Source of the DNA: Macrocystis pyrifera
Lineage: Eukaryota > Sar > Phaeophyceae > Laminariales > Laminariaceae
DNA: 64,000 nt
Assembly: GCA_031763025.1 (NCBI GenBank)
Contig: JASSKH010000024.1
Coordinates: 7,835,023-7,899,022, forward strand
Reading direction: 5' to 3'
Positions 14,047-22,601 of the stretch are shown here, piece by piece. A program made the translations under genes and the position numbers. Below the pieces are notes generated by a model. That model did no database searches. It was given only the letters and a program-made list of their open reading frames with translations, and was not told where the DNA came from. The number at the start of each line of letters is the position of its first letter. The stretch's first letter is position 1.

Positions 14047-14082
<36 letters not shown>

Positions 14083-17000
14083 ATGGGATCCCCTCCGTTC
14101 ACGCCTTCCACCTCCGACGAAACTCCTCCTGCTCCCAACTGCTATTCTCCGCTCGTCTCCCCTTCCCCCCCGCCCTGCAGACGAAAACTCCTTGCGCCGA
14201 ATTGCCGACACCTCCCGCCCCTCCCCCCATTTCCCACCTCCGATAATAACGTCCGGCTCCGAGACACTAGGATGCGAGGGTCTATGGTCATACGACTACG
14301 GCCATGCATGATAATGAGTACCCCCCTCCCCCTCCGCCCCTGTTTGCGACCCAGGACAATAATTCGTGGCTCCTGGTTTACTCCTCCGCCCCCCCCCCCC
14401 CCCCCCCTCGTTCCCTTCCACCTCCTCACCGGCTAGAGCGCTTCTTGCCCTTGCCGCCAGCAACACAAACGTCACCCCCACCCTTCCCTCCCGATCCATC
14501 GGCGCCTTCTCCGGCACCTCCAGCGGCGGCGTCTCCGCCGGCTCCGTCGGCTTTGCCCTTACCCTTACCCTTGCTCCTGGGGGTGGACAGGCTGACGCGC
14601 GGGACGAGCTTTCGCCCGTACCTGCGTGCGAGGTGGCCGTGTTGCAAAAACAAAAAAGTACAAATACTCGTGCGTCAGCTGTGAGTTCGACCGATTGGGT
14701 GGTTGGTTCTCAGCTCTGGGAGCTGTGTGATACGTCGGCCGCGCGTGTCTTAGCACTTCGTCCGAAAATCTAAGGAACCTTTGGATTAAATATGAATGGA
14801 TGAACGGTCCATAAATTTTCAGGCAGAGCCGTGTTTCGAGCGAGGGGGGGGGGGGGGGCGTTGCTGGTGAGGAGGGAAGGCGTTGGTGGTTCGGGGGGGG
14901 GGGAGAGGGAGATATTGAGTCAGCGCGGAGGGTGAAGGTGATTGACCGACCGGGGGGTTCAGGAGGGGGGGGGCAGCAGTGCTTTGCGCCGGGCCGCGTC
15001 GCAAGGCCACCTTCAAGAAACGCCACCTTCAAGACTAACACCAAAACCGTTCTACTATAAAAATAAGATGGCCGCGAAGTCACTTTTTATCTCGCTCCTT
15101 CACAACGGCCCCGTGCAGTACAAGTAGGCGTGTACAAATCTCAAAGGAGACGAATAACAAAAAGACATAGACAATGGCGTTACATACCTTGCCGTCACAA
15201 GGCTGTGACAACAGTAAAAAGTATCAGGAATACATATTAATAGGTGAAAACTTGATCATAGCTACCTTCCTGCCAAGAGCTAAAACTAGGCGGATGAAAA
15301 CGATGAAGAACATTGAGCGAAACAGCAGAGAGAAAAAAACAGCAGCAATAGCAACAGCAACAACAACAAATACACAGCAGCAAAAGCAGCAGAATCAACA
15401 AAAAAAAAACACCAACAAGGCTACCACTCCCACCCCCACTCCCACGATACCCATCACCACCACCACCACACACCTCGACCCCCACCACCAACACCAACAC
15501 AACCACCACCACCTCCATCCCCACCTCCCACTTCCACCGCCCACCCCCTGCCCCGGCCCACCACCACCACCACCGCCTCGTGCCCCCCACCACCTCCACC
15601 ATCACCATCACCAACACCCTTCGTCCCCCCCCCCCCCCCCCCCCCGCTCCCCGCCACCACTTCATTTCACCCCACCACCACCAGCCCTACCCTCCCCGTC
15701 CCACCCTCTCACCCTCACTCCTCGCTCCTCGCCCCATCATCACCACCACCACCACCACCACCACCACCCACCGGTTAGTGCTGACGCCCTCCGCCTCCTG
15801 CTTGGTCTCCTCGGCGGAATTTTGGTCCTGGTCCTCGTAAGGGTCGTCCTCTCCCACAATGCCCCTGGCAACAATGTTACCAAACTCGTCTTCTCTAACC
15901 CACTCAGTTACCTCCTATTGTAGCAGGTATATACAGCGTTAAAAAAAGCAAAAAAGGTCCAAAAGGGTTTGGAGAGATGAAGAGAGGCACACGGAGAAAG
16001 AGGGACAGGGGGAAGAGAGAAGACGGGGAAGGGGGTAGAGAGAGACGCCAGGGGAGGGGAGGAGAGGAGGGCAGAGAGGGAGGGTGGAAAGTGAGAAAGA
16101 GAGAGAACAAAAAAATAGAGAGAAAGAAAGAGAGAAAAAAAAGGGAGAGAAAGAAGAGAGAAACAGCGAACGCAACAGAAGACAGAGAAACAGAGAGAGC
16201 AGCAAAAGGCAAAGAAGAGCAGAGAAAAGCAGAGATGCGAGAGTGAGAGGCAACGAGGAAGAGTTTTGCGAAGAGCGCTAGAGAGATCTCGCGGAAGAAA
16301 AAGTGGGGCTACACAAAATGCCGTGCCTAGAAATCGCAAAAAATGTTTTGGTTTCATGTTCGTTCATTGTTTTATGTTGGTGAGGCAGTACGTAGCCCGT
16401 AATGCTTGGAGTAGGAGAACGGATACAGCACGCTAGCATACCGTTCACACTTGCGTCTGTGTTGTAAACCATACCAGGTATTATGTACCAAAACATCTTC
16501 AACCTTAATCCGCATGCCATTTCGTGTGCCCGAGACAAACGATATTTGAAAATTATATTCTCCCGCTCAATATATATATTACATCGGACATGTTTCCTAC
16601 ATTTTCGTGTACACTAAATTTCCAACCACAAGTTCATATTCTTCCCGTCACAGCAATGTCCCTTGTTCCCTGCACCGCAGTCCATGTTCCTGCATATTCC
16701 TTACTCCTTCCGTGCTGGCAATTACATCTCCTTCGCTCCTTGGCCAACATGTCCTCATTTAGGCACCCAATACTCCCTATTCCTCCCTCTTTGCCTCCAT
16801 GCGCGTTGCTCCTTACGCCATACCAGGTTCCCGACACTCCATAATCCATACCCAGGTATTCCTCGTTCCACCATCAATACCGTAGGGTGCTCGTTACTCC
16901 CTGCGGATCAATCCAGACTCCTTGTCCCTTGTTCCTCGCCAGGCACTAACATGTTTCATTTGCTTACACATTACTCCGCGTCCGATATACCTGGTACCAT

Positions 17001-20000
17001 TTCGATTCCGTACATGGAACTAACTCCTTGTTCGCTGCGTACATGGCACTACCGTATGTACTCCTCGTCCCATCTTTCTTCCATATTGACGAGTCGTCTT
17101 CGTCACTCCTTCCTCCTCAACAGACATTTACTTCTTCACTCCCCACTTTTCAGATCCTTACTATTAATAGTCTATCCATATTCCACCTTCCAGACAAACT
17201 CCTCATTCCATACCAAGTACCAGGTACTCCTTATAACATATACCTGGCACCTGGTATTCCATGTCCCACAGTATCCCATATCCCATGCTCCGATTCCATA
17301 TTCCAAATTCCGTATCCCATATTCCATACCCCCATTCCATATACCGTGTACCTCCCACACGCCGGTACGCCATATTCAACCCATATCCCACTCCATAGTT
17401 CATACAGCAGTGTCCCACACCTGGTACTCCATATTCCACCCATACTCCATACGCCATAATATCTTATTAATAGTATCTACAAATCAGTAGGCCTTACTCA
17501 CCATAGGACGTTTCTTCCGTCGGTCGGGTTTCTTGGGGCGTGTCGTGTGCGTGTGGACGGGCTGAAGGCTGGGCGAATCTCGGGTGAACGTCTCGTCATA
17601 CCTGAGAATCGGGGTTGGATGTGGGGGTGGGGGGGGATCCAGTGTCATGATCGTTGGGACTTGCCGACTGCAGATTCACTACTACAGTAATTAATACCGG
17701 GTATCTTGCAAGGGCGTGTTGAGTGGGGCACATACCCTGGGGTGCTCGGGTACCAAACCTGGTTGTTTCGGTCAAGGCTGTTCACGGGCCGGGTCAAAAC
17801 TCATCGAGTCGGGTCGGGTCGGGCGGGTAAATATGGCCCGACCCGACCTGTGAGAATTAGAAACCTCCTGACTCGATCAACCCGACCCGACCCGACCCGT
17901 GAGATTTCAAAAACTTCCTGGCCCGACTCGCGGGCCGGGTCACGACCCGTGAAGAGCCCTGATTTTGGTCATACTCGGGTAGGACCGGGGTACATCCGGA
18001 GTGAATAAATGCCCTAAGCACAACATTGAATCAATGTCTGCTTTGCTCTCTGATTGCATTGCCACCAATACCGGAACTGGGTACAGCAGTGCAGCCACGC
18101 TACGCTCCCTCTTGAAGTGAAGCCTGTCTAACGCAACATCAAAAGCACCACAACGCCCGCATCCCGGACGGGGGAGCCTATCGGTCGGCTATTCGGTCGT
18201 CCGGCTAGCCAATCGAGCCGTATATTAGTCCTTCATTCCCTCGTTCGGTCGGTCGGTCAATTAGTCCGTACTTCGGTCAGTCAGTCGGTCGATAGTTCGG
18301 TAAGTCGTTCCGTCGGTCGGCTCGTCCGTCGGTAGTTCGGCCAATTGGTCTGTTCTTCGGTCCTTCATTCGGTCGATAACTCGGTCAGTCGATCTGTACT
18401 TCGGCCCGTCGGGGCGTACTTGGCACTTGTGCGATTCAATTCAGTCGAACGTTCGAGCAATGGGGCCATACATAGGTCACTGCTTCGGTCAGTTGTTCGG
18501 TCAGCGGGTCGGTAGTTCTGTCCATTGTTCGGTCGGCCGTTCTGTCAGTCGGCCGGTACGCCATTCATGACCCGAGTTATAATCGGATTCGGAATGTGGA
18601 GAGGGGGGATGGGGGGGGGGGGGGGGGGATTCCCCAGGTTTCAGGAGCCTCGGAACAGAGCAAGGCTTCCTTTTCTGCACCTGCAGCTCTATCCAGCAAA
18701 CGCCAAACAAACAAACAAGGGCACACCACCATACCACCACCCCCACCCTCACCACCAGCACCATCAGCACCATCAGCCCCAACACCACCAACAACGCCGA
18801 CACCACTCACACCAACACCAACACCAATAAAACCAACAACACCATCACATGGACACCAACACCATCACATGAACACCACCAACACCAACACCAACAAAAC
18901 CAGCATCACATGAACGCCAACATCATCACCACCACTACCAACACCAACACCGCCAACACCAACACAACCAACACAGTCAACACGAACAACACCAACACCA
19001 CCAACAAACACCACCAACTAAAGGGTTCCGTATACTCTTGCTTTGCAGATAAGCCGTTCAAGGTCTCATCTCATGCTTCGCAAACCCGCCTCCTTGACAA
19101 GAGTTTTTTTTTGTTTTGTGTATCGTCACTAAATATGTCCCAGCTCAACAGAAGCGCAGCAGACTTTCACAATCAACCACCTTATCGGACAAGCCGTGGT
19201 CACACATGTCAACCCTTCCCCCCCGCGGTACATGTCTTAGTGGGATGTCCGAATAGGACGTGTGGTGCTCGACTCCTGAGTACGTCAGGTAGCCCGCAGG
19301 AGAGGCAAGCACTGTCAGCCGGCGTCAGCCGACTGGTTGCTGTCTAGCGTCATACGATCGATCCATTGTACAAATCTTTTCGATAGCAGGAAAAAACGAA
19401 GAAGGAAAAATAAAAGCTGGCCAGACATACTCACCCTACCCCCGCACCAAACACGCCAGCGGTGGTTCAGGGCACGGAACCGACGAGCTGGGAAAACTAA
19501 CAGCGATCGGGTTATCACATTCCCGTGAAGCAAAAAGCGCGGCCGCAAAAAATAGTGTCCTCTTACACCATCTTGAAAACAAAAAAAGACAAATAAGAAG
19601 ACGGCAACGTACTCGTACCTCCAAAAAAACTTCCATGCGCTCCTTGAGGTCTTGTATACTGCTGCTGAAGAAAAAAAAAGGAAACGAACTACTGTTGTAG
19701 GCTCTCACTCACTTGTTGGGCCACCCTTGGTAGTGAATCCGGACTTGCGCTCGGTCCCCGCCACCCTCTCCGCCCGCCGCCGCCGCCGCCTCCTCTTTTC
19801 CCCCTCCCTCCACCTTCTTTCCCCCCCCCCCTCCCTCTCCGTCGCTTTTGCTTTCCCCCCTCTCACCTCTCTTCTCCCCTCCCCCCCCCTCCCTCCCCCC
19901 CTGGTTCTCCTTCCCCCTTCCCTTGACCTCCTCCTCTCCCTGCCCCTCCTCCCCCTTCCCCCCCCCCTCCTGCACAACCTCCTCGACTTCCATAGGCTGG

Positions 20001-22138
20001 AGGGCCGAAGTCGAAGCCGGGGCCGGAGTCGCTTCGTCAGGCCCTATCAACAACACCTTGCCCAAGTACCACTCCCCCTCCGTGGAGTTAAACACATCCA
20101 GCAGGTCGCCCTCCGACAGACTATCGCGCCACGAGCACAGGACGCCCCACGCGCTTGAGAGCAGATCGGCTGAGATCTTCTCGCGAAGAGTTTCGGCAAC
20201 CAAGGGGGGGATGGGGGATGGAGTGGGGGTGGTAAGCTTAGGTTGGGGGCGGTAAGGGTGAGGGAAGGGGAGAGGGGGGGTGGTAGCCGGGAGGAGGCGG
20301 GGGGGTGGGGTTTGGGGTGGTGGGGGGAGTAGGCGAGTGGGGGTAGTAGGGTTGGTGGGGTAATCAGGCGTTGACGCGTACAGCGGTAGCGGCGCCGTCC
20401 GCGTGACTCGTGTCCTGAGGTGTGCCATTTGACCGGACTAAGATGCGACCACATCAGCGGCGGGACTCCTTTGGGGTGGTAGGTTTTCGATTGAAACATG
20501 CGGCGTTTCCCGGTCGTGTTTTCCGTGTTTTCCTGCTTTCCACAACAATCATAATCGTACTTCTGGGGACACCAGTATGGAACTGTTTGCCAGGTACCTG
20601 ATATGGTCAGGTTTTGGCCGGTTTTTCGTTCTTGTAGCAGAATATTAAACAAACCAGCATGAACGGAATTGGAGGGTGAGGAACTAGGACGGTGCTCGCG
20701 CGACATAGTCGGGCCCGTGCCTCTAGCTCCACATTCACTGCTGTATCCATTTTTACGAGAACAAACTACTTGGAATTAGTGTACCGTAAATATTCATGCA
20801 AAGTGAAGGGGTTCGCGTGCGACGAGAAGACGTCGCTAAACAGAGTTGCTGGATTAATCGAACCCAAAGACTGTTTCATTTCAAATTTTTGTTTTTGTTT
20901 TTATTGTCTTTTTGTTCGTATTTTTTTGGTCTTGCTTGTGTTGTTGTGTGGTTCTCGTACCCGGTACGCTGGCATTTCACTTGCTTGACTTGAATTTGCG
21001 ATTATTTTTTATTTTTGGTCTTCCTCTGTCTCACCGTCTGTGACCACGGAATCAGTATCTCTCTAGGATAAGGAATCAGGACACTGGGTGTACTGATGAA
21101 GCTGGGTAGAAACGACGATCTAATGTGAAGACAACAACAACAACTACAAAGAATGCTACACGTACGAGTACTCGGTGGCAGCTCTCTCTCGCACTACAGG
21201 AAGGTAGGCTTTTCCTTTAGAACTGCAGTCCCGATTGGGGGACAAAACACACTAATTCCAACTAGTTTGTCCCCAAAACGGGACGGCAGTCCTAAACTGC
21301 ACGGCTGCTGTTGTACGTTGTACATGCTACGCTGTGACGCTTGAGAGGTGAACGCAGTTCTGCAGGCTCATGCAGAACGAGGCAAAGGAGCGAAGAAAGT
21401 GGGACCATTTTCATGTACACGGAGTACATACCAGGTATCATACCAGGTACCATGCAGCATTTAAAAAAAAAAGATGGCGCGCGAAAGTGGTCAACATCAT
21501 TTCCCCGTCAAAACCAGTCAAAAATCAAAACCAACACAACCAGAAACACACACAGACGAAACAAAGGGCTGCGCAGCGAGACGACACCAACACACGACAC
21601 AGCACGTACAATCAATATCACCATACCTCACATCCAAATACCCCGGAAGCCACGACTACAAGAAGCAGCACTGGGTTCCAGCAAAAGCGACACCATCTCT
21701 CACCTCCGCCGCCGCCGCTACTACACGAACGTTGCCATCCTCGAGCTCTTTGCTACCCTTTCCCTTTCCGACCAAGCCGGTGGGTCCAGTGGAGGTGGAG
21801 ACAAAGGCTTCGCCGCATGTCTCGCTCCCCACACACGACTCGCTGCTGCTGCTATGTTCCTGGTCCGCGGGCGCCGTGGTGTCCGAGCCCGAGTCGTAGC
21901 CCGCGACCCGCGCCGGGCGGGTGCTGGGGAGACAGAATGATTCTCCCAGGGTCTTGCACAGGCGACCCAGATCCTTGGTGGAACCTTCAAGAGCATGCCT
22001 TATGGCGGCTTCGAGGGCCTCATTCCGTCCTCCTGGTGCTTCAGCTGCTGCTGGTTCGAGCGAAGCGGGGGGGGGGGGCTGCTGCTCCGAGATCCCTCCT
22101 CCAGCATGGGTTTCTAGCGTTGCCACGGGTTCGGCCAT
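486..22138 (-). CDS. SET-domain histone lysine methyltransferase (NSD/ASH1/SET2 class), 5' part, 14 exons
   Basis: Assembled from exons 21704-22138, 19713-20179, 17502-17601, 15772-15914, 14430-14621, 11903-12118, 9864-10026, 9331-9422, 8086-8179, 6265-6317, 4761-4877, 4030-4136, 1915-1958 and 486-578. Every junction but one has a single phase-compatible GT-AG choice; the ends of exons 12 and 13 have an alternative pairing. About 772 residues are encoded: an Ala/Gly/Ser-rich N-terminus, a Tudor-knot/chromo-barrel (about 165-350), a basic Gly/Lys linker, a C4HC3 PHD finger, an NSD-type second PHD/C5HCH module, a seven-cysteine AWS domain, and the first strands of SET ending at GEYVGE. From the family it should be a nuclear chromatin reader-writer methylating histone H3, probably K36. 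The rest of SET and post-SET lie beyond base 1. The initiator Met is a guess: the frame stays open upstream to 22414. Introns hold most of the repeats in this part of the window. Confidence 0.85.
588..745. repeat. AACGYC-type minisatellite, left of fold-back element
   Basis: Degenerate tandem units such as aacgccaaacgtaacgccaa. The array resumes at 1028-1400 on the other side of the element at 746-1027. Confidence 0.6.
746..1027. mobile_element. Fold-back TIR element, copy 1
   Basis: Ends taagggcgcatcttaacggg and ccccgttaagatgggcccta are inverted repeats of about 22 bases. The interior has three diverged copies of a unit containing gaaagaaccgaaagtcctcg and A-rich runs. It is inserted in an AACGYC-type minisatellite. 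Non-coding. Confidence 0.7.
1028..1400. repeat. AACGYC-type minisatellite, right of fold-back element
   Basis: Degenerate units around taacgacaaa and cgtaacggca with a mainly 6-base rhythm. Gives spurious open frames on the minus strand. Confidence 0.6.
1524..1628. mobile_element. 105-bp hairpin MITE (family 1)
   Basis: TIR ttacgggggtccatagttaa with its complement at the other end. The A/T-rich interior has the family's gtaaaaatagg ... ataggtttttgtgt. Confidence 0.85.
1915..1958 (-). CDS. Methyltransferase exon 13 (micro-exon, end of AWS)
   Basis: 44 bases giving NCGNRRIQNRGVAK, matching C-x-NQR-[FI]-Q at the end of AWS and supplying the seventh cysteine. Donor GCGAAG|gtggga is phase 0 and joins directly to VETF of exon 14. 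An alternative acceptor at 1962 would add GA but break phase with exon 12. Confidence 0.8.
2990..3290. repeat. Tetranucleotide-based minisatellite
   Basis: About 300 bp of accaaccgaccgacca-type units with a higher-order period of about 40 bases (a caactgaccaacaaaccgac core). Intronic. Confidence 0.85.
3664..3772 (+). mobile_element. Short C-tailed element (type B) with poly(C)
   Basis: Body gtaggaacggtgctccgtct ... gcgtggtcaatggtcaaatg ... catgagtac, running straight into about 20 C. The 3' end matches other type B copies. Confidence 0.75.
3902..3960 (+). mobile_element. 3' end of long C-tailed element (type A)
   Basis: ggtcatacgactacggccat then gcatgatatcgagt followed by about 24 C. Another partial end is at 3838-3857. 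Confidence 0.6.
4030..4136 (-). CDS. Methyltransferase exon 12 (AWS domain)
   Basis: ACNCTDGCGDSCLNFMLRTEC plus VCGNGI: the first six of the seven conserved cysteines of the AWS zinc cluster, with the CLN-x-M-x-x-x-EC signature. AG from exon 11 plus G makes Arg. Two donors are possible: after ATCC (4030, phase 1) or after GCGAA (4023, phase 2). The first fits the acceptor at 1958; no acceptor in exon 13 fits the second. Confidence 0.88.
4612..4738 (+). mobile_element. Type B C-tailed element with a 62-base poly(C)
   Basis: Ends gcaacaaatgagtac then 62 consecutive C (4677-4738), the longest pure tract on this strand. It lies in the intron 22 bases from methyltransferase exon 11. Confidence 0.8.
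4761..4877 (-). CDS. Methyltransferase exon 11 (pre-AWS segment)
   Basis: 38 codons plus split codons at both ends, bounded by ctcag|G and CCCAG|gtgatt. YHSKPPPFQHI is the PPP-[FY]-x-HI motif that precedes the AWS domain in NSD-class methyltransferases. The poly(C) tract at 4676-4738 lies just inside the following intron. Confidence 0.85.
5339..5443. mobile_element. Family 1 MITE, left half of a composite
   Basis: Complete TIRs ttacgggggtccatagttaa and its complement. Followed immediately by a second hairpin of a related type. Confidence 0.85.
5447..5535. mobile_element. Family 1 variant MITE, right half of a composite
   Basis: Arms atcaggacc ... agtcctgat with interior cttcgtaaaaatact. The same two-element composite with the same junction recurs at 34630-34829. 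Confidence 0.75.
5937..6041. mobile_element. Family 1 MITE
   Basis: Ends tcacgggggaccacagtaaa and tactatggtcccccgtagta. The interior is in the opposite orientation to the copy at 1524. Confidence 0.85.
6265..6317 (-). CDS. Methyltransferase exon 10 (linker)
   Basis: A 53-base exon, ALGKCCLPPLKLPKGPP, bounded by gggacag|GCG and CCGAG|gtgagc. It is called because it is the segment I found between exons 9 and 11 with fitting phase (0 in, 2 out) and good splice sites. No domain of its own. Confidence 0.65.
6385..6620. repeat. AAGC-rich and CATA microsatellites
   Basis: Runs of aagcaagcaagcg interrupted by ggatgacggaacggaaa (two copies), then about 30 bases of catacata. Intronic. Confidence 0.7.
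6820..6969. mobile_element. Family 1 MITE with internal duplication
   Basis: The left half (gtaaataggaccgaata... gcgaaaataggtaaa) is present twice in tandem; the right TIR is complete but diverged. Confidence 0.75.
6990..7294. mobile_element. TIR element with TCTACGATAGAGG-type ends
   Basis: Inverted ends cacgatagaggt and atcgtagaacgcc. Relatives at 33869-34131 and 38284-38548 share both ends and parts of the interior. Confidence 0.5.
7390..7494. mobile_element. Family 1 MITE
   Basis: Ends atacggggagccatagcaaa and gctatggtcccccgtaac. Interior acaaaaacctacatatttcg. Confidence 0.85.
8086..8179 (-). CDS. Methyltransferase exon 9 (PHD finger 2 / C5HCH end)
   Basis: 31 codons between gcgcag|G and CCCGAG|gtgagg. 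CFKCPTSYHINCIPPDARYH then LLCEAHPE completes the zinc-binding set, like the C-x-RC-P-x-AYH-x-x-C ... C-x-x-H of NSD-family fingers. Confidence 0.88.
8591..9105 (+). mobile_element. Long C-tailed element (type A), copy 1
   Basis: About 500 bp from ggttgggttggcgtcggttg to gcacgataatgagtac followed by C-rich sequence. It contains tgctgtctctggaagtggcc and gtgcaagcaatgtctgcctg, shared with 40600 and 44944. A second 3' end follows at 9112-9202. No coding capacity. Confidence 0.8.
9112..9202 (+). mobile_element. Duplicated 3' end of type A element with poly(C)
   Basis: Repeats cccggcattgtagggatgcg through gcatgataccaggtaatgag, then tac and about 15 C. Confidence 0.7.
9331..9422 (-). CDS. Methyltransferase exon 8 (PHD finger 2, middle)
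   Basis: 30 codons plus two bases: FKFRCAYHTCDTC and NKNHLYK, corresponding to the FRCPLH-x-C-x-x-C part of NSD proteins. Donor ACAA|gtgagc. The acceptor could be after GAG (9422) or six bases upstream (9428); both keep phase. The acceptor region is repeated three times. Confidence 0.8.
9408..9690. repeat. Triplicated acceptor junction of methyltransferase exon 8
   Basis: Three diverged units near 9408-9460, 9500-9550 and 9645-9690, each containing a version of cgtcctctcccttcgcatca followed by ttggtcaagctaa. The leftmost unit contains the real intron end and exon start. Confidence 0.65.
9864..10026 (-). CDS. Methyltransferase exon 7 (PHD finger 2, first half)
   Basis: 54 codons between ggcag|A and CTACCG|gtagtt. 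CWQCGDSG and CSVNSCGRFYHRHCVEL match the start of the NSD-type atypical PHD (C-x2-C ... RCS-x-x-CG+FYH-x-x-C). GA from exon 6 plus A here makes Glu. Confidence 0.88.
10660..11617. mobile_element. Family 1 MITE split by a hAT-like insertion
   Basis: Left part 10660-10749, right part 11603-11617. The 8 bases ctatttac occur on both sides of the inserted element. The right end is degraded. Confidence 0.85.
10750..11594. mobile_element. hAT-like non-autonomous element, 845 bp
   Basis: Begins cagggcttttcgcgggtcag and ends gacccgcgaaaatccctg (inverted), with an exact 8-bp target duplication ctatttac. CAGGG ends with 8-bp duplications are the hAT hallmark. The interior is mostly GGGTC/GACCC repeats with a short unique core around 11090-11230. 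It has no transposase. Confidence 0.9.
11696..11801. mobile_element. Family 1 MITE
   Basis: Ends ttacgggggaccatagtaaa and tatgccccccccgtga. It sits between the real exon 6 donor and a degenerate copy of it. Confidence 0.85.
11903..12118 (-). CDS. Methyltransferase exon 6 (PHD finger 1)
   Basis: 71 codons. A complete C4HC3 PHD finger: WICATC, then IVTCDGPCRRSFHVVCL, then WFCEDCERGE. The CDGPC...FH pairing resembles the first of the two adjacent PHD fingers of NSD proteins. The acceptor cgcag|G follows a pyrimidine-rich tract and the donor is CACGA|gtgaga. Degenerate copies of its last ~15 codons plus donor lie downstream in the intron (see findings). Confidence 0.9.
12326..12361. repeat. AT dinucleotide run
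   Basis: About 36 bases of alternating TA. Confidence 0.8.
12607..12711. mobile_element. Family 1 MITE
   Basis: Complete TIRs ttacggggggccatagttaa and its complement, flanked by TA on both sides. Confidence 0.88.
12949..13148. mobile_element. Fold-back TIR element, copy 2
   Basis: Ends taagggcccatcttaacggg and ccccgttaagatgggcccta, interior with gaggactttcggttctttca. Same family as 746-1027, and again beside a simple repeat. Confidence 0.75.
13200..13640. repeat. ATTACC/ATTATC microsatellite
   Basis: About 430 bp of accattaccattatc units with a higher-order period of 18. Flanks grade into cggttaccgtt-like degenerate units to about 13830. It produces long meaningless frames. Confidence 0.9.
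14050..14082. repeat. Poly(C) tract
   Basis: 33 consecutive C. Confidence 0.9.
14268..14326 (+). mobile_element. 3' end of type A C-tailed element
   Basis: gatgcgagggtctatggtca ... gcatgataatgagtac then C-rich sequence. Confidence 0.65.
14430..14621 (-). CDS. Methyltransferase exon 5 (basic Gly-rich linker)
   Basis: 63 codons between gcacgcag|G and AGCCG|gtgagg. Encodes YGRKLVPRVSLSTPRSKGKG and a Gly/Ala/Lys-rich tail ending GKGKKRSS. It is probably a flexible, DNA- or nucleosome-facing linker before the PHD fingers. It is unrecognised by itself; the call rests on codon phase and position. Confidence 0.75.
15423..15771. repeat. CCA/CCAC-rich array next to exon 4 donor
   Basis: Degenerate (CCA)n and C-rich sequence, ending in a pure (CCA)10 run at about 15740-15768 that includes the reverse complement of the donor gtgggt. 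Confidence 0.8.
15772..15914 (-). CDS. Methyltransferase exon 4 (acidic linker)
   Basis: 47 codons from tag|GAG to AACCG|gtgggt. The sequence is acidic (EDDPYEDQDQNSAEETKQE) with no recognised domain. Phase 0 in and phase 2 out fit both neighbours. The donor lies at the very start of a (GTG)n array that fills the following intron. Confidence 0.75.
15970..16260. repeat. Purine tract (GAGA-rich)
   Basis: Almost 290 bases of A and G with only scattered pyrimidines. Lies just upstream of methyltransferase exon 4 in transcript orientation, so the transcript strand is polypyrimidine. Confidence 0.75.
17170..17460. repeat. Degenerate CCATATTCC-like repeat
   Basis: Repeated ccatattcca, cccatattcc and ccataccccc words without a fixed period. 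Preceded by similar looser sequence from about 16630. Nothing coding was recognised. Confidence 0.55.
17502..17601 (-). CDS. Methyltransferase exon 3 (end of Tudor-knot)
   Basis: 33 codons bounded by ctcag|G and ATG|gtgagt. It opens YDETFTRDSPSLQPVHTHT, which follows GWPNK of exon 2 exactly as (K)YDEW-x-x-RDSPRL-x-P follows GW in Tudor-knot proteins. The expected Trp after YDE is Thr here. It ends in a basic stretch, KKPDRRKKRP. Confidence 0.8.
17773..17961. mobile_element. hAT-like element, 189 bp
   Basis: Ends caaggctgttcacgggccgg and gacccgtgaagagccctg; interior GGGTCG repeats. Flanks gtttcggt and attttggt match at 6 of 8 positions. Confidence 0.75.
18180..18560. repeat. CGGTCGGT/CAGTTCGG minisatellite
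   Basis: Degenerate 4- and 8-base units such as cggtcggtcagtc over nearly 400 bases. Confidence 0.8.
18725..19018. repeat. CCAACA/ACCACC array
   Basis: Units of accaacaccaac and caccaccacc over about 290 bases. Confidence 0.85.
19019..19712. other. Intron sequence, no feature recognised
   Basis: Unique-looking intron between methyltransferase exons 2 and 3. A possible exon at 19434-19489 was considered and rejected. Confidence 0.4.
19713..20179 (-). CDS. Methyltransferase exon 2 (Tudor-knot/chromo-barrel, first part)
   Basis: Encodes GDLLDVFNSTEGEWYLGKV, then about 75 residues of Glu/Gly/Lys low-complexity sequence, then VRIHYQGWPNK. The pattern of a variable D-x-W-Y-x-A/G-x-V strand followed by HY-x-GW is that of Tudor-knot/chromo-barrel folds (MOF/Esa1 type). 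The low-complexity block is an insertion between strands of the fold. It starts after a long pyrimidine tract (gag|AAG, phase 0) and ends AA|gtgagt, completing Lys with the first base of exon 3. Confidence 0.8.
21215..21300. mobile_element. Hairpin MITE, GGACTGCAGTCC type
   Basis: Arms ggggacaaaacacactaatt and the near complement ending acgggacggcagtcctaa. Diverged relatives near 7295-7375, 24430-24515, 37135-37200, 44335-44395 and 63155-63212. Confidence 0.55.
21704..22138 (-). CDS. Methyltransferase exon 1 (N-terminal region)
   Basis: From a Met (MAEPVATLETHAG) to a donor GAG|gtgaga, 145 codons in phase 0. It is rich in Ala, Gly, Ser and Pro, with an acidic/Ser patch and a GKGKGSKELEDGN segment near the end; no domain is recognised. 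The open frame continues upstream about 90 codons, so the exon may start earlier, for instance after an AG near 22249, or be the first coding exon with a 5' UTR. Its strong third-position GC bias matches the other exons. Confidence 0.6.
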
Positions 22139-22601
22139 AGGCGTCAAGCTCTCGCCGCTGCTTTCGGCTGGACAGTGGAGTGCGATGGTGACGAAACAAG
22201 TCCTGCGTTTTGATGAGCCTCTTTGCTGTGTGCTGCTGCTGTGTTCTGCGCTAAAATTGCCTCGCCTGGCTCTCTCATATTTAAAAAAAAAACAAAATCG
22301 AATCCAGTGCTGGGGCCCCTGTCCCCTACCTACCAATACATACATGCAACATACCACTATAACACAATTTCCGCGGAAAAATAGATAATCCGAGTGTTCA
22401 AAGACCGGCCACAAAGAACTTCACGTTTGTTTCTCGTTTCCGGGACCTGGGGGATTCACAGCACCCAGCATCCACTCCACCCCACCCACCCACCCACAAC
22501 AATCCCTTGGTCCGAGTTCCCAGAACCGCCAACTGCTTAGAGGCCTCCACCCCCCCCGTTGTAACCACATATCAACTACGCATTCCCACGCTCTAGGACA
22601 T
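22139..22601. promoter_or_regulatory. Probable shared 5' region of two divergent genes
   Basis: Lies between the putative start codons of the minus-strand methyltransferase and the plus-strand 85-codon gene. No TATA box or defined motif could be singled out. The region carries none of the dispersed repeat families that crowd the neighbouring introns, which fits a constrained intergenic segment. Inferred from geometry only. Confidence 0.3.

Noticed and set aside
19434-19489. A possible methyltransferase exon (SSVPCPEPPLACLVR) between exons 2 and 3
   Set aside because: Exon 2 joins exon 3 in phase and restores the GWPNK-YDE motif of the Tudor-knot; adding this segment would break the fold.
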